64,000 bases of DNA from Enterobacteriaceae bacterium UBA5654 (GCA_002421005.1 DIJC01000020.1:124001-188000), one strand, 5' to 3'; counted from the first letter of the stretch, positions 25,652-35,593 are shown. Notes: generated by a model not told the origin, from the sequence alone. A program made the numbers and translations.

Positions 25652-25680
25652 TCGACTCATAAAAGTGATGCCGCTATAAT
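25652..25680 (+). promoter_or_regulatory. Candidate tig promoter
   Basis: TCGACT-N17-TATAAT, about 147 nt before tig. The -10 is perfect; the -35 matches 4 of 6 positions. The rest of 25483-25826 holds the bolA terminator and the tig leader only. Confidence 0.55.
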
Positions 25681-25826
25681 GCGGCGTCTAATTTTTCGGA
25701 ATGTCTTCGGGATGATTCTGACGCAGGGAATGGGTTTCTGATTCGAGAGAACATCCCGGTACTGTGAAACATAAATATGCTTCCAGGTAGAGTTGACCGA
25801 GCACTGTGATTTTTTGAGGTAACAAG

Positions 25827-27125
25827 ATGCAAGTTTCAGTTGAAACCACTCAGGGCCTTGGCCGCCGCCTGACTATTACAATCGCTGCTGACAGCATCGA
25901 GACCGCTGTAAAAAGCGAGCTGGTCAACGTTGCGAAGAAAGTACGTATTGACGGCTTCCGTAAGGGTAAAGTACCGATGAACGTCGTGGCTCAGCGTTAT
26001 GGCGCTTCTGTTCGCCAGGACGTGCTGGGCGACCTGATGAGCCGTAACTTTGTTGACGCGATCATCCAGGAAAAAATCAATCCGGCCGGTGCGCCGAACT
26101 ATATTCCGGGCGAATATAAACTGGGCGAAGACTTCACCTACTCCGTAGAGTTCGAAGTTTACCCGGAAGTTGAGCTGAAAGGTCTGGAAACCATCGAAGT
26201 TGAAAAACCGGTTGTTGAAGTGACCGACGCTGACGTTGACACTATGCTCGACACCCTGCGCAAGCAGCAGGCCACCTGGTCTGATAAAGACGGCGCGGTA
26301 GAAGAAGAAGATCGCGTGACCGTTGACTTTACCGGTTCCGTAGACGGTGAAGAATTCGAAGGCGGCAAAGCCTCTGACTTCGTTCTGGCAATGGGCCAGG
26401 GCCGCATGATCCCGGGCTTTGAAGACGGCATCAAAGGCCACAAAGCGGGCGAAGAATTCACTATCGACGTGACCTTCCCGGAAGAATACCACGCTGAAAA
26501 CCTGAAAGGTAAAGCGGCGAAATTCGTTATCAACCTGAAAAAAGTTGAACAGCGCGAGCTGCCGGAACTGACCGAAGAATTCATCAAACGTTTCGGCGTT
26601 GAGGATGGTTCTACCGAAGGTCTGCGTGCTGAAGTGCGTAAAAACATGGAGCGCGAGCTGAAAGGCGCGGTCCGTAACCGCATCAAAACTCAGGCTATCG
26701 AAGGCCTGGTGAAAGCGAACGAAATCGACGTTCCTGCTGCCCTGATCGACAGCGAAATCGACGTGCTGCGCCGTCAGGCCGCACAGCGTTTCGGTGGCAA
26801 CGAGAAACAGGCTCTGGAACTGCCGCGTGAACTGTTCGAAGAGCAGGCAAAACGCCGCGTTGTCGTGGGTCTGCTGCTGGGCGAAGTGATTCGTACCAAC
26901 GAGCTGAAAGCTGACGAAGATCGCGTAAAAGGTCTGATCGAAGAAATGGCTTCCGCCTACGAAGATCCGTCAGAAGTGATCGAGTTCTACAGCAAAAATA
27001 AAGAACTGATGGACAACATGCGTAATGTTGCTCTGGAAGAACAGGCTGTTGAAACCGTTCTGGCGAAAGCTAAAGTCACTGAAAAAGCCACTAACTTCAG
27101 CGAACTGATGAACCAGCAGGCGTAA
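25827..27125 (+). CDS. tig: Trigger factor (ribosome-associated chaperone and peptidyl-prolyl isomerase)
   Basis: 432 residues, same as E. coli. N-terminal ribosome-binding domain with the signature 'GFRKGKVP' (residues 43-50), central FKBP-type PPIase domain ('VTVDFTGSVDGEEFEGGKA', 'MIPGFEDGIKGHKAGE', about 150-245), and helical C-terminal chaperone arms. AAAGGT-like 'TGAGGTAAC' precedes the start. Strong, highly biased codon use fits an abundant protein. Confidence 0.99.
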   Translation: MQVSVETTQGLGRRLTITIAADSIETAVKSELVNVAKKVRIDGFRKGKVPMNVVAQRYGASVRQDVLGDLMSRNFVDAIIQEKINPAGAPNYIPGEYKLGEDFTYSVEFEVYPEVELKGLETIEVEKPVVEVTDADVDTMLDTLRKQQATWSDKDGAVEEEDRVTVDFTGSVDGEEFEGGKASDFVLAMGQGRMIPGFEDGIKGHKAGEEFTIDVTFPEEYHAENLKGKAAKFVINLKKVEQRELPELTEEFIKRFGVEDGSTEGLRAEVRKNMERELKGAVRNRIKTQAIEGLVKANEIDVPAALIDSEIDVLRRQAAQRFGGNEKQALELPRELFEEQAKRRVVVGLLLGEVIRTNELKADEDRVKGLIEEMASAYEDPSEVIEFYSKNKELMDNMRNVALEEQAVETVLAKAKVTEKATNFSELMNQQA

Positions 27126-27160
27126 TTTTCACCGCCTTTTGTTCGAAGTTTGTACAAAAG

Positions 27161-27190
27161 CCCGTCACCCTCCGGTGGCGGGTTTTTTTT
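27161..27190 (+). terminator. Terminator of tig
   Basis: CCCGTCACC / GGTGGCGGG stem (one G-U pair), loop CTCC, followed by eight T. Confidence 0.9.
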
Positions 27191-27420
27191 GCCAGCGTTA
27201 ATGCTCTGAAAGAGTGCCAAAACGGTATTTCAGTGTTAGCGTAACAGCAAAAGATTGTTATGCTTGAACCAGGGGGATGTCGACCCCATAAAGGGGAGAC
27301 ACGGTTAAAATTCTGTCTGATCGAGCGCCTCTAATGGTGAGGCAGCCTGAGGGATGAAGTGTATAATCCGTCTACAAGGTAACAATCGGCAGCTTTTTCA
27401 AATATATCCAGGAGACGGAA

Positions 27421-28044
27421 ATGTCATACAGTGGCGAACGAGATAATTTTGCACCGCACATGGCCCTGGTGCCAATGGTCATTGAGCAGACCTCACGCGG
27501 CGAACGTTCTTTTGATATCTACTCCCGTCTGCTTAAAGAACGCGTCATTTTTATGACCGGCCAGGTTGAAGACCACATGGCAAACCTGATCGTCGCGCAA
27601 ATGCTGTTTCTGGAAGCGGAAAACCCGGAAAAAGATATTTACCTGTACATTAACTCACCGGGTGGGGTGATCACTGCCGGGATGTCCATCTACGACACCA
27701 TGCAGTTCATCAAACCCGACGTTAGCACCATTTGTATGGGCCAGGCTGCGTCAATGGGCGCGTTCCTGCTGACCGCAGGCGCAAAAGGCAAGCGTTTCTG
27801 CCTGCCCAACTCTCGTGTGATGATCCACCAGCCGCTGGGCGGTTATCAGGGTCAGGCTACGGATATCGAAATCCATGCGCGTGAAATCCTGAAAGTGAAA
27901 GGGCGCATGAATGAACTTATGGCACATCATACGGGTCAATCACTTGAGCAGATCGAACGTGATACCGAGCGCGATCGCTTCCTCGCTGCTTCTGAAGCAG
28001 TTGAATACGGTCTGGTAGACTCTATTTTGACCCAACGTAATTGA
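27421..28044 (+). CDS. clpP: ATP-dependent Clp protease proteolytic subunit
   Basis: 207 residues. The propeptide ends 'NFAPHM' before 'ALVPMVIEQ', matching the self-cleavage site in E. coli. Catalytic Ser in 'GQAASMGAFLL' (Ser111), His in 'MIHQPLGG' (His136) and Asp in 'ERDTERDRFLAA' (Asp185). Forms the 14-mer chamber for ClpX and ClpA. A TATAAT at 27362-27367 about 55 nt upstream is a possible promoter. clpX follows after 129 nt. Confidence 0.99.
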   Translation: MSYSGERDNFAPHMALVPMVIEQTSRGERSFDIYSRLLKERVIFMTGQVEDHMANLIVAQMLFLEAENPEKDIYLYINSPGGVITAGMSIYDTMQFIKPDVSTICMGQAASMGAFLLTAGAKGKRFCLPNSRVMIHQPLGGYQGQATDIEIHAREILKVKGRMNELMAHHTGQSLEQIERDTERDRFLAASEAVEYGLVDSILTQRN

Positions 28045-28173
28045 TGCCCAGGCAGTAAGTGTGCCGCTATACTATAGCTACGGCGGCACAACGCTTGCGA
28101 AGCGGCTTGCGCTTAAGAATGGCATTTGCGTCGTGATGTGCGGCACAAAGAACTTAAAAAGAGGTTTTTACTC

Positions 28174-29448
28174 ATGACAGATAAACGCAAAGATGGATCG
28201 GGCAAACTGTTGTACTGCTCTTTTTGCGGCAAAAGCCAGCACGAAGTGCGTAAACTGATTGCCGGACCGTCGGTGTATATCTGCGACGAATGTGTCGACC
28301 TGTGTAACGATATCATTCGCGAAGAGATCAAAGAGGTGGCACCGCATCGCGAACGTAGCGCATTGCCGTCGCCGCACGAAATTCGCCATCACCTGGACGA
28401 TTACGTTATCGGCCAGGAGCAGGCTAAAAAAGTGCTGGCGGTTGCGGTATACAACCACTACAAACGTCTGCGTAACGGCGACACCAGTAACGGCGTAGAG
28501 CTGGGTAAAAGTAACATCCTGCTCATCGGCCCGACCGGTTCCGGTAAAACTCTGCTGGCAGAAACGCTCGCGCGCTTGCTGGATGTTCCGTTCACCATGG
28601 CTGACGCCACGACGCTGACCGAAGCCGGTTATGTGGGTGAAGACGTTGAAAACATCATCCAGAAGCTGCTGCAAAAATGCGACTACGACGTGCAGAAAGC
28701 CCAGCGCGGCATCGTTTACATCGATGAAATCGACAAAATCTCGCGTAAATCAGACAACCCGTCCATTACGCGTGACGTGTCCGGTGAAGGCGTACAGCAG
28801 GCGCTGCTGAAGCTGATCGAAGGGACAGTTGCTGCCGTTCCGCCGCAGGGTGGTCGTAAGCATCCGCAGCAGGAATTCTTGCAGGTTGATACCTCCAAAA
28901 TTCTGTTTATCTGCGGCGGCGCGTTTGCCGGTCTGGATAAAGTCATTTCTCACCGCGTTGAAACCGGCTCCGGCATTGGTTTTGGTGCGACGGTGAAAGC
29001 GCAGTCTGATAAAGCGAGCGAAGGCGAACTGCTGGCGCAGGTAGAGCCGGAAGATTTGATCAAATTTGGTCTGATCCCGGAATTCATCGGTCGTCTCCCG
29101 GTCGTTGCGACCTTGAGCGAGCTGAGCGAAGAAGCGCTGATCCAGATCCTCAAAGAGCCTAAAAACGCGCTGACGAAGCAGTATCAGGCGCTGTTTAATC
29201 TGGAAGGCGTTGAGCTGGAGTTCCGTGACGAAGCGCTGGATGCTATCGCGAAAAAAGCGATGGCGCGTAAAACCGGTGCGCGTGGTCTGCGTTCTATCGT
29301 TGAAGCGGCGCTGCTTGATACCATGTACGATCTTCCCTCTCAGGAAGAAGTCGAAAAAGTGGTTATTGACGAGTCGGTTATCAACGGTCAAAGCAAACCG
29401 CTGCTTATCTATGGCACGCCTGAAGCACAGCAGGCATCTGGCGAATAA
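28174..29448 (+). CDS. clpX: ATP-dependent Clp protease ATP-binding subunit ClpX
   Basis: 424 residues from the ATG at 28174 (GAGG about 10 nt upstream); matches the E. coli start 'MTDKRKDGSGKLLYC'. N-terminal zinc-binding domain with four Cys (15, 18, 37, 40), Walker A 'GPTGSGKT', Walker B 'VYIDEIDK', pore loop 'GYVGE', and the IGF loop 'IGFGA' that docks on ClpP. AAA+ unfoldase recognising SsrA-tagged and other substrates. Confidence 0.99.
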   Translation: MTDKRKDGSGKLLYCSFCGKSQHEVRKLIAGPSVYICDECVDLCNDIIREEIKEVAPHRERSALPSPHEIRHHLDDYVIGQEQAKKVLAVAVYNHYKRLRNGDTSNGVELGKSNILLIGPTGSGKTLLAETLARLLDVPFTMADATTLTEAGYVGEDVENIIQKLLQKCDYDVQKAQRGIVYIDEIDKISRKSDNPSITRDVSGEGVQQALLKLIEGTVAAVPPQGGRKHPQQEFLQVDTSKILFICGGAFAGLDKVISHRVETGSGIGFGATVKAQSDKASEGELLAQVEPEDLIKFGLIPEFIGRLPVVATLSELSEEALIQILKEPKNALTKQYQALFNLEGVELEFRDEALDAIAKKAMARKTGARGLRSIVEAALLDTMYDLPSQEEVEKVVIDESVINGQSKPLLIYGTPEAQQASGE

Positions 29449-29475
29449 TTAGCCAATCCATACAATCAGTTAATC

Positions 29476-29509
29476 AAAAAGGGGGGATTTTATCTCCCCT
29501 TTTATTTTT
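29476..29509 (+). terminator. Terminator of clpPX
   Basis: AAAAGGGG ... CCCCTTTT hairpin with T-rich tail, 28 nt after the clpX stop. Confidence 0.85.
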
Positions 29510-29523
29510 CCTTCAAACATAGC

Positions 29524-29551
29524 GTTGAATGTATGGGAATCATCCCCATAT
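29524..29551 (+). promoter_or_regulatory. Candidate sigma-32 (heat-shock) promoter of lon
   Basis: GTTGAA-N14-CCCCATAT, close to the sigma-32 consensus CTTGAA / CCCCATNT, about 80 nt before lon. E. coli lon is a known heat-shock gene with a promoter in the same place. Confidence 0.75.
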
Positions 29552-29632
29552 ACTGAATCACATGTTAAAGATGCATGAAGCAAAGTCATGCCATCTGATT
29601 ACCTGGCGGACACTAAACTAAGAGAGAGCTCT

Positions 29633-31987
29633 ATGAATCCTGAGCGTTCTGAACGCATTGAAATCCCCGTATTGCCGTTGCGCGATGTGGTGGTTTATCC
29701 GCACATGGTCATACCCTTATTTGTAGGGCGGGAGAAGTCTATCCGTTGCCTCGAAGCCGCCATGGATCATGATAAAAAAATCATGCTGGTCGCGCAGAAA
29801 GAAGCATCAACGGATGAGCCGGGTGTTAACGATCTTTTCACCGTCGGGACCGTGGCCTCTATTTTGCAAATGCTGAAGCTGCCTGACGGCACGGTCAAAG
29901 TGCTGGTAGAAGGGTTGCAGCGTGCGCGTATCACCGCGTTATCTGACGATGGTGAGCACTTCTCCGCGAAGGCCGAATACCTTGAGTCGCCCGCGATGGA
30001 CGAGCGCGAGCAGGAAGTGCTGGTACGCACCGCAATTGGGCAGTTTGAAGGCTATATCAAGCTGAACAAAAAAATTCCCCCGGAAGTGCTGACTTCACTG
30101 AACAGCATTGACGACCCGGCACGTCTGGCGGACACCATTGCCGCACACATGCCGTTAAAACTGGCCGATAAACAATCCGTGCTGGAGATGTTCGACGTTA
30201 ATGAGCGTCTGGAATATCTGATGGCGATGATGGAATCGGAAATCGATCTGCTTCAGGTTGAGAAACGTATTCGCAACCGCGTCAAAAAGCAGATGGAAAA
30301 ATCACAGCGTGAGTATTATCTGAATGAGCAAATGAAAGCCATTCAGAAAGAACTCGGTGAAATGGATGACGCGCCGGACGAAAACGAAGCGCTGAAACGC
30401 AAAATCGACGCGGCGAAAATGCCGAAAGAGGCAAAAGAAAAAACCGAGGCCGAACTGCAAAAGCTGAAGATGATGTCGCCGATGTCAGCGGAAGCTACCG
30501 TAGTGCGCGGTTATATCGACTGGATGGTGCAGGTTCCGTGGAATGCGCGTAGCAAGGTCAAAAAAGACCTGCGTCAGGCGCAGGAAATCCTCGATACCGA
30601 CCACTATGGCCTGGAGCGCGTCAAAGACCGCATCCTTGAGTACCTCGCGGTACAAAGCCGTATGAACAAGCTGAAAGGGCCGATTCTGTGCCTGGTCGGG
30701 CCGCCGGGGGTGGGTAAAACCTCGCTGGGCCAGTCCATCGCCAGAGCCACCGGACGTAAATACATCCGTATGGCGCTGGGTGGCGTGCGCGATGAAGCGG
30801 AAATCCGTGGTCACCGCCGCACGTATATCGGCTCCATGCCGGGCAAACTGATTCAGAAAATGGCGAAAGTGGGCGTTAAAAACCCGCTATTCCTGCTGGA
30901 TGAGATCGACAAAATGTCCTCGGATATGCGCGGCGATCCGGCTTCTGCGCTGCTGGAAGTACTTGATCCTGAACAGAACGTGGCGTTCAGCGACCACTAT
31001 CTGGAAGTGGACTACGATCTGAGCGACGTGATGTTTGTGGCGACCTCCAACTCCATGAACATTCCGGCACCGCTGCTCGATCGTATGGAAGTGATCCGTC
31101 TGTCCGGCTATACCGAAGACGAAAAGCTGAACATCGCCAAGCGTCACCTGCTGCCGAAGCAGATCGAGCGCAACGCCCTGAAAAGCAGCGAAATTACGGT
31201 TGATGACAGCGCTATCGTCGGCATCATTCGTTACTACACCCGTGAAGCGGGCGTGCGTAGCCTGGAGCGTGAAATCTCCAAGCTGTGCCGGAAAGCGGTT
31301 AAGCAGTTGCTGCTGGATAAATCGCTGAAGCACATTGAGATCAACGGTGAAAACCTGAAAGATTTCCTCGGCGTACAGCGCTTTGACTACGGCCGCGCGG
31401 ATAACGAAAACCGCGTCGGTCAGGTCACCGGGCTGGCATGGACCGAAGTGGGCGGCGATCTGCTGACCATTGAAACGGCCTGCGTGCCGGGTAAAGGCAA
31501 GCTCACCTACACCGGTTCGCTCGGCGAAGTGATGCAGGAATCCATCCAGGCAGCGCTGACTGTGGTGCGCGCGCGTGCAGAGAAGCTCGGCATTAACGGC
31601 GACTTCTACGAAAAACGCGACATCCACGTTCACGTTCCGGAAGGGGCCACGCCGAAAGACGGTCCGAGTGCCGGTATTGCCATGTGTACCGCGCTGGTTT
31701 CCTGTCTGACGGGCAACCCGGTGCGTGCCGACGTTGCTATGACCGGTGAAATCACCCTGCGTGGTCTGGTGCTGCCGATTGGCGGTCTGAAAGAAAAACT
31801 GCTGGCGGCGCATCGCGGCGGTATTAAAACCGTGCTGATCCCTTATGAAAATAAGCGCGATCTGGAAGAGATCCCGGATAATGTCATCGCCGATCTGGAG
31901 ATCCACCCGGTTAAGCGTATTGAGGAAGTTCTGACTCTTGCGCTGCAAAACGAACCGAGCGGAATGCAGGTTGTAAGCGCAAAATAG
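29633..31987 (+). CDS. lon: ATP-dependent endopeptidase Lon
   Basis: 784 residues from the ATG at 29633 (matches E. coli 'MNPERSERIEIPVLPLRDVV'; an upstream ATG in frame is rejected). N-terminal substrate domain, AAA+ domain with Walker A 'GPPGVGKT' and Walker B 'LFLLDEIDK', then the Ser-Lys protease domain with Ser in 'PKDGPSAGIAM' (Ser679) and Lys in 'GGLKEKLLAA' (Lys722). Degrades damaged and regulatory proteins such as SulA and RcsA. Confidence 0.99.
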   Translation: MNPERSERIEIPVLPLRDVVVYPHMVIPLFVGREKSIRCLEAAMDHDKKIMLVAQKEASTDEPGVNDLFTVGTVASILQMLKLPDGTVKVLVEGLQRARITALSDDGEHFSAKAEYLESPAMDEREQEVLVRTAIGQFEGYIKLNKKIPPEVLTSLNSIDDPARLADTIAAHMPLKLADKQSVLEMFDVNERLEYLMAMMESEIDLLQVEKRIRNRVKKQMEKSQREYYLNEQMKAIQKELGEMDDAPDENEALKRKIDAAKMPKEAKEKTEAELQKLKMMSPMSAEATVVRGYIDWMVQVPWNARSKVKKDLRQAQEILDTDHYGLERVKDRILEYLAVQSRMNKLKGPILCLVGPPGVGKTSLGQSIARATGRKYIRMALGGVRDEAEIRGHRRTYIGSMPGKLIQKMAKVGVKNPLFLLDEIDKMSSDMRGDPASALLEVLDPEQNVAFSDHYLEVDYDLSDVMFVATSNSMNIPAPLLDRMEVIRLSGYTEDEKLNIAKRHLLPKQIERNALKSSEITVDDSAIVGIIRYYTREAGVRSLEREISKLCRKAVKQLLLDKSLKHIEINGENLKDFLGVQRFDYGRADNENRVGQVTGLAWTEVGGDLLTIETACVPGKGKLTYTGSLGEVMQESIQAALTVVRARAEKLGINGDFYEKRDIHVHVPEGATPKDGPSAGIAMCTALVSCLTGNPVRADVAMTGEITLRGLVLPIGGLKEKLLAAHRGGIKTVLIPYENKRDLEEIPDNVIADLEIHPVKRIEEVLTLALQNEPSGMQVVSAK

Positions 31988-32019
31988 TGACCTCGCGCAA
32001 AGAGCGTTAATAAAAACAG

Positions 32020-32056
32020 GGCTGGCAGGTGAATTCTTACTTGCCAGCCTTTTTTT
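32020..32056 (+). terminator. Terminator of lon
   Basis: GGCTGGCAGGT / ACTTGCCAGCC stem followed by seven T. Confidence 0.9.
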
Positions 32057-32197
32057 GTATAGCTAATTTAGATTGCTGGTCTGGTATGTCATCGGCAACT
32101 GGTGTTGTAAGGGCATGTCAGTCCTGTTATAACTGCTGCGCGGTCGTACCATGAAGGATTCAGGTACGATATAAATTATAAAGAGAGGAAGAGAACA

Positions 32198-32470
32198 GTG
32201 AATAAATCTCAACTGATAGATAAAATTGCTGCAGGGGCTGATATCTCTAAAGCTGCGGCTGGACGTGCGTTAGATGCTTTAATTGCTTCAGTAACAGAAT
32301 CTCTGCAGGCCGGAGATGACGTTGCGCTGGTAGGTTTTGGTACTTTTGCTGTGAAAGAGCGTGCTGCCCGTACTGGTCGCAACCCGCAAACAGGTAAAGA
32401 GATCACCATCGCTGCCGCTAAAGTCCCGGGTTTCCGTGCGGGTAAAGCGCTGAAAGACGCAGTAAACTGA
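32198..32470 (+). CDS. hupB: DNA-binding protein HU-beta
   Basis: 90 residues, nearly identical to E. coli HupB. Contains the HU/IHF signature 'GFGTFAVKERAARTGRNPQTG', whose Pro-tipped arm intercalates DNA. Nucleoid-associated protein forming homodimers or HU-alpha/beta heterodimers. Monocistronic, AGAGAGGAAGAG before the start (initiation codon is GTG at 32198), with its own terminator. Confidence 0.98.
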   Translation: MNKSQLIDKIAAGADISKAAAGRALDALIASVTESLQAGDDVALVGFGTFAVKERAARTGRNPQTGKEITIAAAKVPGFRAGKALKDAVN

Positions 32471-32504
32471 TCGTTTCCCACAAGGGAAGGTGACACAGTA
32501 CGAG

Positions 32505-32530
32505 GGCGCATCATTTGATGTGCCTTTTTT
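32505..32530 (+). terminator. Terminator of hupB
   Basis: GGCGCATCA-TT-TGATGTGCC hairpin followed by six T. Confidence 0.88.
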
Positions 32531-32663
32531 ATTTGTGAGACGGGTTTTCTGCTTTTGCTGCTGACAACGCCCCCGTTTTCTTGTCACAATACCTCCTTAC
32601 GTGCAGGGTTCGTGTTATGCTGCGCGACGTATAAAGTCATCTACAGCGGAGTGTTGTTACACC

Positions 32664-34538
32664 ATGATGGACAACTTACGCACGGCTGCTAACAGTCTCG
32701 TGCTCAAGATTATTTTCGGTATCATTATCGTGTCGTTCATTTTGACCGGCGTGAGCAGCTACCTGATTGGCGGTAACAATACTTATGCCGCTAAAGTTAA
32801 TGGCCAGGAAATTGGTCGTCAGCAGTTCGAAAATGCCGTTGCCAACGAGCGCAATGAGCGCCAGGAACGGATGAAAGAACAGTTCTCCGAACTGGCGTCT
32901 AACGAAAGCTACATCAAAGATATGCGTCGTCAGGTGCTCAATCGCATGATTGACCAGATGCTGCTCGACCAGTACGCAAGAGAGCTGGGACTGGGGATCA
33001 GCGACGACCAGGTCAAAAAAGCCATCTTCGCCACCCAGGCATTCCAGGAAAACGGCCAGTTCAGCAATGAGCGTTATGTTCAACTGGTTAACCGGATGGG
33101 CATGAGCCCTGACCAGTACGCGCAATTGCTGCGTAATCAGTTGCTCACCCAGCAACTGATCAATGCCGTCGCCGGTACTGACTTCATCCTGCCGGGTGAA
33201 ACCGATCAATTAGCCGCCCTGGTCGCCCAGCAGCGCGTCGTTCGTCAGGCGGTAATTGACGTGAACGCGCTGGCGGCGAAACAGCAGGTCAGCGATGCAG
33301 AAATTCAGGCCGCATACGACCAGAATAAAGACCGCTTTGTGGCCCCGGAACAGTTCCGCGTAAGCTACATCAAACTTGATGCCGCTGCGATGCCGCAGAC
33401 CGTGACCGATCAGGATCTCCAGTCCTACTACGATCAGCATCAGGATGAGTTCACCCAGGCCGGGCGCTATCGCTTCAGCGTCATTCAGACTAAAACTGAA
33501 GCTGAGGCCAAAGCCGTTCTGGATGCGCTGAACAAGGGCGCGGATTTCGCCGCGCTGGCGAAAGAGAAATCTGCCGATATCATCTCCGCGCGTAACGGCG
33601 GCGATTTGGGCTGGATGGACGATGCCGGGCTTCTGCCGGAATTGAAAGACGCCGGTCTGAAAGAAAAAGGCCAGCTGTCAGGGGTAATCAAATCCTCCGT
33701 CGGTTTCCTGGTGGCTCGTCTTGACGACACCCAGCCCGCAGTGGTTAAGCCGTTCGCTGAAGCCCGCGACGACATTACCGCGAAAGTGAAGCAGGAAAAA
33801 GCGCTCGACGCCTACTTCGCCCTGCAACAGAAAGTCAGCGAAGCGGCCAGCAACGACAACGAATCGCTGGCCAGCGCCGAACAGGTTGCGGGCGTCAAAG
33901 CCGTGGAAACCGGCTGGTTCGACCGTAATCATCTGCCAGCAGAGCTGAACTTTAAACCGGTTTCCGATGCCATATTCAGCGGCGCGTTACTGGGGCAGAA
34001 CGGTGCACCGGGCAGCAACTCTGACATCATCACCGTTGATGGCGACCGCGCGTTTGTGGTGCGCATCAACGAGCACAAAGCCGAAGCCGTGAAGCCGCTG
34101 GCTGAAGTGAAGAACGAGGTAGTGGACACCGTCAAGCTTGAGAAAGCGATCCAGCAGGCGAAGCTGGATGCGGACAAGCTGCTGGCCGCACTGCAAACGG
34201 GTAAAGGCGATGACGCGCTGAAAGCGGCCGGTCTGAGCTTTGGCGAAGCGAAAACGCTTAACCGTAGCGCGCTGGACCCGGTAAGCCAGGCCGCCTTTAA
34301 CCTGGCGCAGCCAGCCGCAGGTAAGCCGAGCTACGGCGTCGCCAGCGATATGCAGGGCAACGTTGTTCTGCTGGCGCTGGACGACGTTAAAGCGGGCACC
34401 ATGCCGGATGAGCAGAAGCAGGCGATGATCCAGGGCATCACCCGTAACAACGCGGAAATTGCCTTTGAAGCGCTGATGAGCAACCTGCGCAAAGAAGCCA
34501 AAATTAAGATGGGCGACGTTATTGAGCAGCAACAATAA
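32664..34538 (+). CDS. ppiD: Periplasmic folding chaperone PpiD
   Basis: 624 residues from the ATG at 32664, matching E. coli 'MMD.LRTAANSLVLKIIFG'. One N-terminal membrane anchor (about residues 16-35), SurA-like chaperone regions, and a parvulin-type domain (about 265-360, 'KSADIISARNGGDLGWMDD') that is inactive as an isomerase in E. coli. Works near the Sec translocon with YfgM on emerging proteins. Follows hupB as in E. coli. Confidence 0.97.
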   Translation: MMDNLRTAANSLVLKIIFGIIIVSFILTGVSSYLIGGNNTYAAKVNGQEIGRQQFENAVANERNERQERMKEQFSELASNESYIKDMRRQVLNRMIDQMLLDQYARELGLGISDDQVKKAIFATQAFQENGQFSNERYVQLVNRMGMSPDQYAQLLRNQLLTQQLINAVAGTDFILPGETDQLAALVAQQRVVRQAVIDVNALAAKQQVSDAEIQAAYDQNKDRFVAPEQFRVSYIKLDAAAMPQTVTDQDLQSYYDQHQDEFTQAGRYRFSVIQTKTEAEAKAVLDALNKGADFAALAKEKSADIISARNGGDLGWMDDAGLLPELKDAGLKEKGQLSGVIKSSVGFLVARLDDTQPAVVKPFAEARDDITAKVKQEKALDAYFALQQKVSEAASNDNESLASAEQVAGVKAVETGWFDRNHLPAELNFKPVSDAIFSGALLGQNGAPGSNSDIITVDGDRAFVVRINEHKAEAVKPLAEVKNEVVDTVKLEKAIQQAKLDADKLLAALQTGKGDDALKAAGLSFGEAKTLNRSALDPVSQAAFNLAQPAAGKPSYGVASDMQGNVVLLALDDVKAGTMPDEQKQAMIQGITRNNAEIAFEALMSNLRKEAKIKMGDVIEQQQ

Positions 34539-34578
34539 CGAGGCGCATTCCAGAATTATGCAACGCGTTGCAACAAAC

Positions 34579-34602
34579 AAAGGCCGCTTTCGCGGCCTTT
34601 TC
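34579..34602 (+). terminator. Terminator of ppiD
   Basis: AAAGGCCGC-TTTC-GCGGCCTTT hairpin, T-rich tail. A separate perfect 14-bp palindrome TGCAACGCGTTGCA lies just before it (34559-34572). Confidence 0.88.
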
Positions 34603-34683
34603 CATTTTTAACATTCGCCATTTGTTTCCTGTTTTCCCTGCCGTTATCGTGGCTTCGCTGTCAACACACAAGGAGAATACAGC

Positions 34684-35058
34684 ATGAAACGTGGAATCAA
34701 AGTCGCTCTTATCACCGTCGCCCTGGCATATGCCGGACTCAGCTGTCAGGCCATTGCTGCCCAGTCCCCGGCTAAAGCGCAGGCGGTAAAAACCCAATCT
34801 GACGCCCAGCCCGCAACGCAGGTGAAAGCGCCGGAGGCGGCAAAGGCCAGCGATGACGAAGGAACCAGGGTTAACGTCAACAGCGCTTCTGCCGAAGAAC
34901 TGGCCCAGGCCATGAACGGCGTCGGGCTGAAAAAAGCGCAGGCGATTGTCAGCTATCGCGAAGAGTATGGTCCGTTTAAGTCTCTCGACGACCTCCAGCA
35001 GGTGCCGGGGATGGGCAGCTCGCTGGTGCAGCGGAATCTTGCTCATCTGACGCTGTAA
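34684..35058 (+). CDS. ybaV: ComEA-like helix-hairpin-helix protein YbaV
   Basis: 124 residues. Signal peptide (about 1-27, ending 'CQAIAAQS'), a low-complexity Ala/Lys/Gln linker, then a helix-hairpin-helix DNA-binding domain ('VNVNSASAEELAQAMNGVG', 'YGPFKSLDDLQQVPGMG') as in ComEA. Its export suggests periplasmic DNA binding, perhaps in DNA uptake; this is inferred from the family. AAGGAG 7 nt before the ATG. Confidence 0.92.
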   Translation: MKRGIKVALITVALAYAGLSCQAIAAQSPAKAQAVKTQSDAQPATQVKAPEAAKASDDEGTRVNVNSASAEELAQAMNGVGLKKAQAIVSYREEYGPFKSLDDLQQVPGMGSSLVQRNLAHLTL

Positions 35059-35164
35059 ATTTCGCGCAATAAGTTGCACGGCGGCAAATTTTTGCCAGAC
35101 TAAAGAGGTCATACCAGTGGTATGGCCTCTGTCTCCCTATTAAAACAATTAAGGCTTGTGCGCT

Positions 35165-35578
35165 ATGCAAACTCAAATCAAAGTTCGGGGATTTCACCTC
35201 GATGTCTATCAGCACGTGAATAACGCCCGCTATCTGGAATTTCTGGAAGAGGCGCGTTGGGACGGGCTGGAGAACAGCGACAGTTTTCAGTGGATGACCG
35301 CAAATAACATCGCGTTTGTGGTGGTCAATATCAATATTAACTATCGACGCCCGGCAGTCTTAAGCGATTTGCTGACCATTACCAGCGAACTGCGCCAGCT
35401 TAACGGTAAAAGCGGCGTGCTTAGTCAGGTGGTGACGCTGGAGCCGGAAGGACAGGTGGTCGCCGATGCGCTGATCACTTTTGTCTGTATCGATTTGCAA
35501 AACCAGAAAGCGCTGGCGCTGGAAGGGGAGCTGCGGGAGAAACTGGAGGCGATGATGCCGGGAGAAAACGCCGCCTGA
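35165..35578 (+). CDS. fadM: Long-chain acyl-CoA thioesterase FadM
   Basis: 137 residues from the ATG at 35165, matching the E. coli start 'MQTQIKVRG.HLDVYQHV' (132 residues there; five extra at the C-terminus). Hotdog fold with the 4HBT catalytic segment 'DVYQHVNNARYLEFLEEARW'. Hydrolyses acyl-CoAs that stall beta-oxidation. Convergent with queC. Confidence 0.95.
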   Translation: MQTQIKVRGFHLDVYQHVNNARYLEFLEEARWDGLENSDSFQWMTANNIAFVVVNININYRRPAVLSDLLTITSELRQLNGKSGVLSQVVTLEPEGQVVADALITFVCIDLQNQKALALEGELREKLEAMMPGENAA

Positions 35579-35593
35579 GGAAGCCACGTTTAC

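Noticed and set aside
29588..29632. Longer N-termini for lon, clpX, ppiD, cof, yajO, amtB, mdlB, yajR and cyoE
   Set aside because: In each case the extension has no homology to the family and a later ATG with a Shine-Dalgarno matches the known start, so the later start is used.
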